Origin: Leifsonia sp. EB41
GTDB taxonomy: Bacteria; Actinomycetota; Actinomycetes; Actinomycetales; Microbacteriaceae
Length of the DNA stretch: 64,000 nucleotides
Direction: 5' to 3'
Assembly: GCF_041262565.1 (NCBI RefSeq)
Contig: NZ_JBGCCJ010000001.1
Coordinates: 2,852,001-2,916,000 of the forward strand
Shown here: one piece after another, positions 63,804 to 64,000 of the stretch
Numbering within the stretch: position 1 is the stretch's first letter
Layout of the letters: every line of letters begins with the position of its first letter
The notes under the pieces: model-generated
What the model was told of the DNA's origin: nothing
The model's database searches: none
Seen by the model: the letters and a program-made list of their open reading frames with translations, nothing else
Made by a program: the position numbers and the translations under genes

Positions 63804-64000
63804 GCCCACCACGCGCATCTCCGCCGTCGATACGTTCGCCACCTTCGGAGGCGTGCGCAACTGGCTGTTCGTCCGGGTCACCACCACCGACGGGCTGCAC
63901 GGCTGGGGCGAGGCGTCCACCGAGCTGTGGGAGTCCACCGTCGAGGCCGCCGTCCACGAGCTTGGGAACCGCCTCCTCGGTTCCAATGCCCTCGCCACCG
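63797..64000 (+). CDS. Enolase-superfamily sugar acid dehydratase, 5' part only
   Basis: 68 residues from GTG 63797, seven bases inside the previous gene; it runs off the window. TRISAVDTFATFGGVRNWLFVRV then TTDGLHGWGEASTELWE is the N-terminal capping domain of mandelate racemase/galactonate dehydratase-like enzymes. The catalytic barrel is outside. It would turn an aldonate into a 2-keto-3-deoxy acid, the substrate for the FAH-fold enzyme. Confidence 0.8.

Overview
The window is high-GC DNA from an actinobacterium, most likely a member of the Microbacteriaceae. That placement is an inference from base composition, the many ATGA/GTGA-coupled operons, LacI/IclR-controlled sugar and acid pathways, and FdxA/FprA-type redox partners. 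It reads as a chain of catabolic modules, each with its own local regulator, separated by short stretches that carry tRNA 3'-end remnants.

Layout. (1) 1-1.4 kb: end of an HSL-type alpha/beta hydrolase and a MaoC hydratase with an extra C-terminal domain. (2) 1.4-2.3 kb: mostly non-coding, with a tRNA-like remnant, one doubtful small gene and a strong hairpin. (3) 2.3-9.4 kb: LacI regulator, divergent PotD/B/C/A-like ABC importer and a family 3 glycoside hydrolase, with a clear operator/promoter between them. (4) 9.4-11.2 kb: a tRNA 3' end, a HEPN-like protein and a frameshifted small gene. (5) 11.3-28.3 kb: a histidine-utilisation (hut) region with hutD, an M20 amidohydrolase, hutF, a LacI regulator, a GlcD-type FAD oxidase, ribokinase, a polar amino-acid ABC importer, an IclR regulator, hutH, a HisC-like aminotransferase, hutU (frameshifted), an FAH-family hydrolase and a nucleoside hydrolase. 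Five copies of the palindrome TGTCTC-N6-GAGACA lie only in the control regions of this block and tie it into one predicted IclR regulon. (6) 28.3-29.8 kb: a membrane/coiled-coil protein and integration-type scars. (7) 29.8-54.5 kb: a large oxygenase-based degradation cluster with two cytochromes P450, four ferredoxins, two ferredoxin reductases, a Baeyer-Villiger monooxygenase, several dehydrogenases, a thiolase/DUF35 pair, CoA-transferase, thioesterase, an MFS transporter, and IclR and TetR regulators. It looks built for a cyclic hydrophobic compound such as a terpenoid. (8) 54.5-64 kb: a nucleotidyltransferase remnant, a TIM-barrel isomerase gene broken by one stop codon, and a LacI-controlled oxidative sugar or sugar-acid pathway (three Gfo/Idh dehydrogenases, FAH-type dehydratase, semialdehyde dehydrogenase, alcohol dehydrogenase, enolase-superfamily dehydratase) that runs off the window.

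The most novel-looking unit is block 5. A histidine pathway shares a predicted operator with ribokinase, nucleoside hydrolase, a 2-hydroxyacid-type FAD oxidase and an amino-acid importer, which suggests use of histidine together with ribosylated or transaminated imidazole compounds. That substrate is inference; the shared operator is directly visible. Several genes look broken (hutU, the 10.8-11.2 kb gene, the 54.75-55.68 kb isomerase), each by a single base or codon, so real decay and sequencing error must be told apart. All functions are read from motifs and context; no database search was possible.
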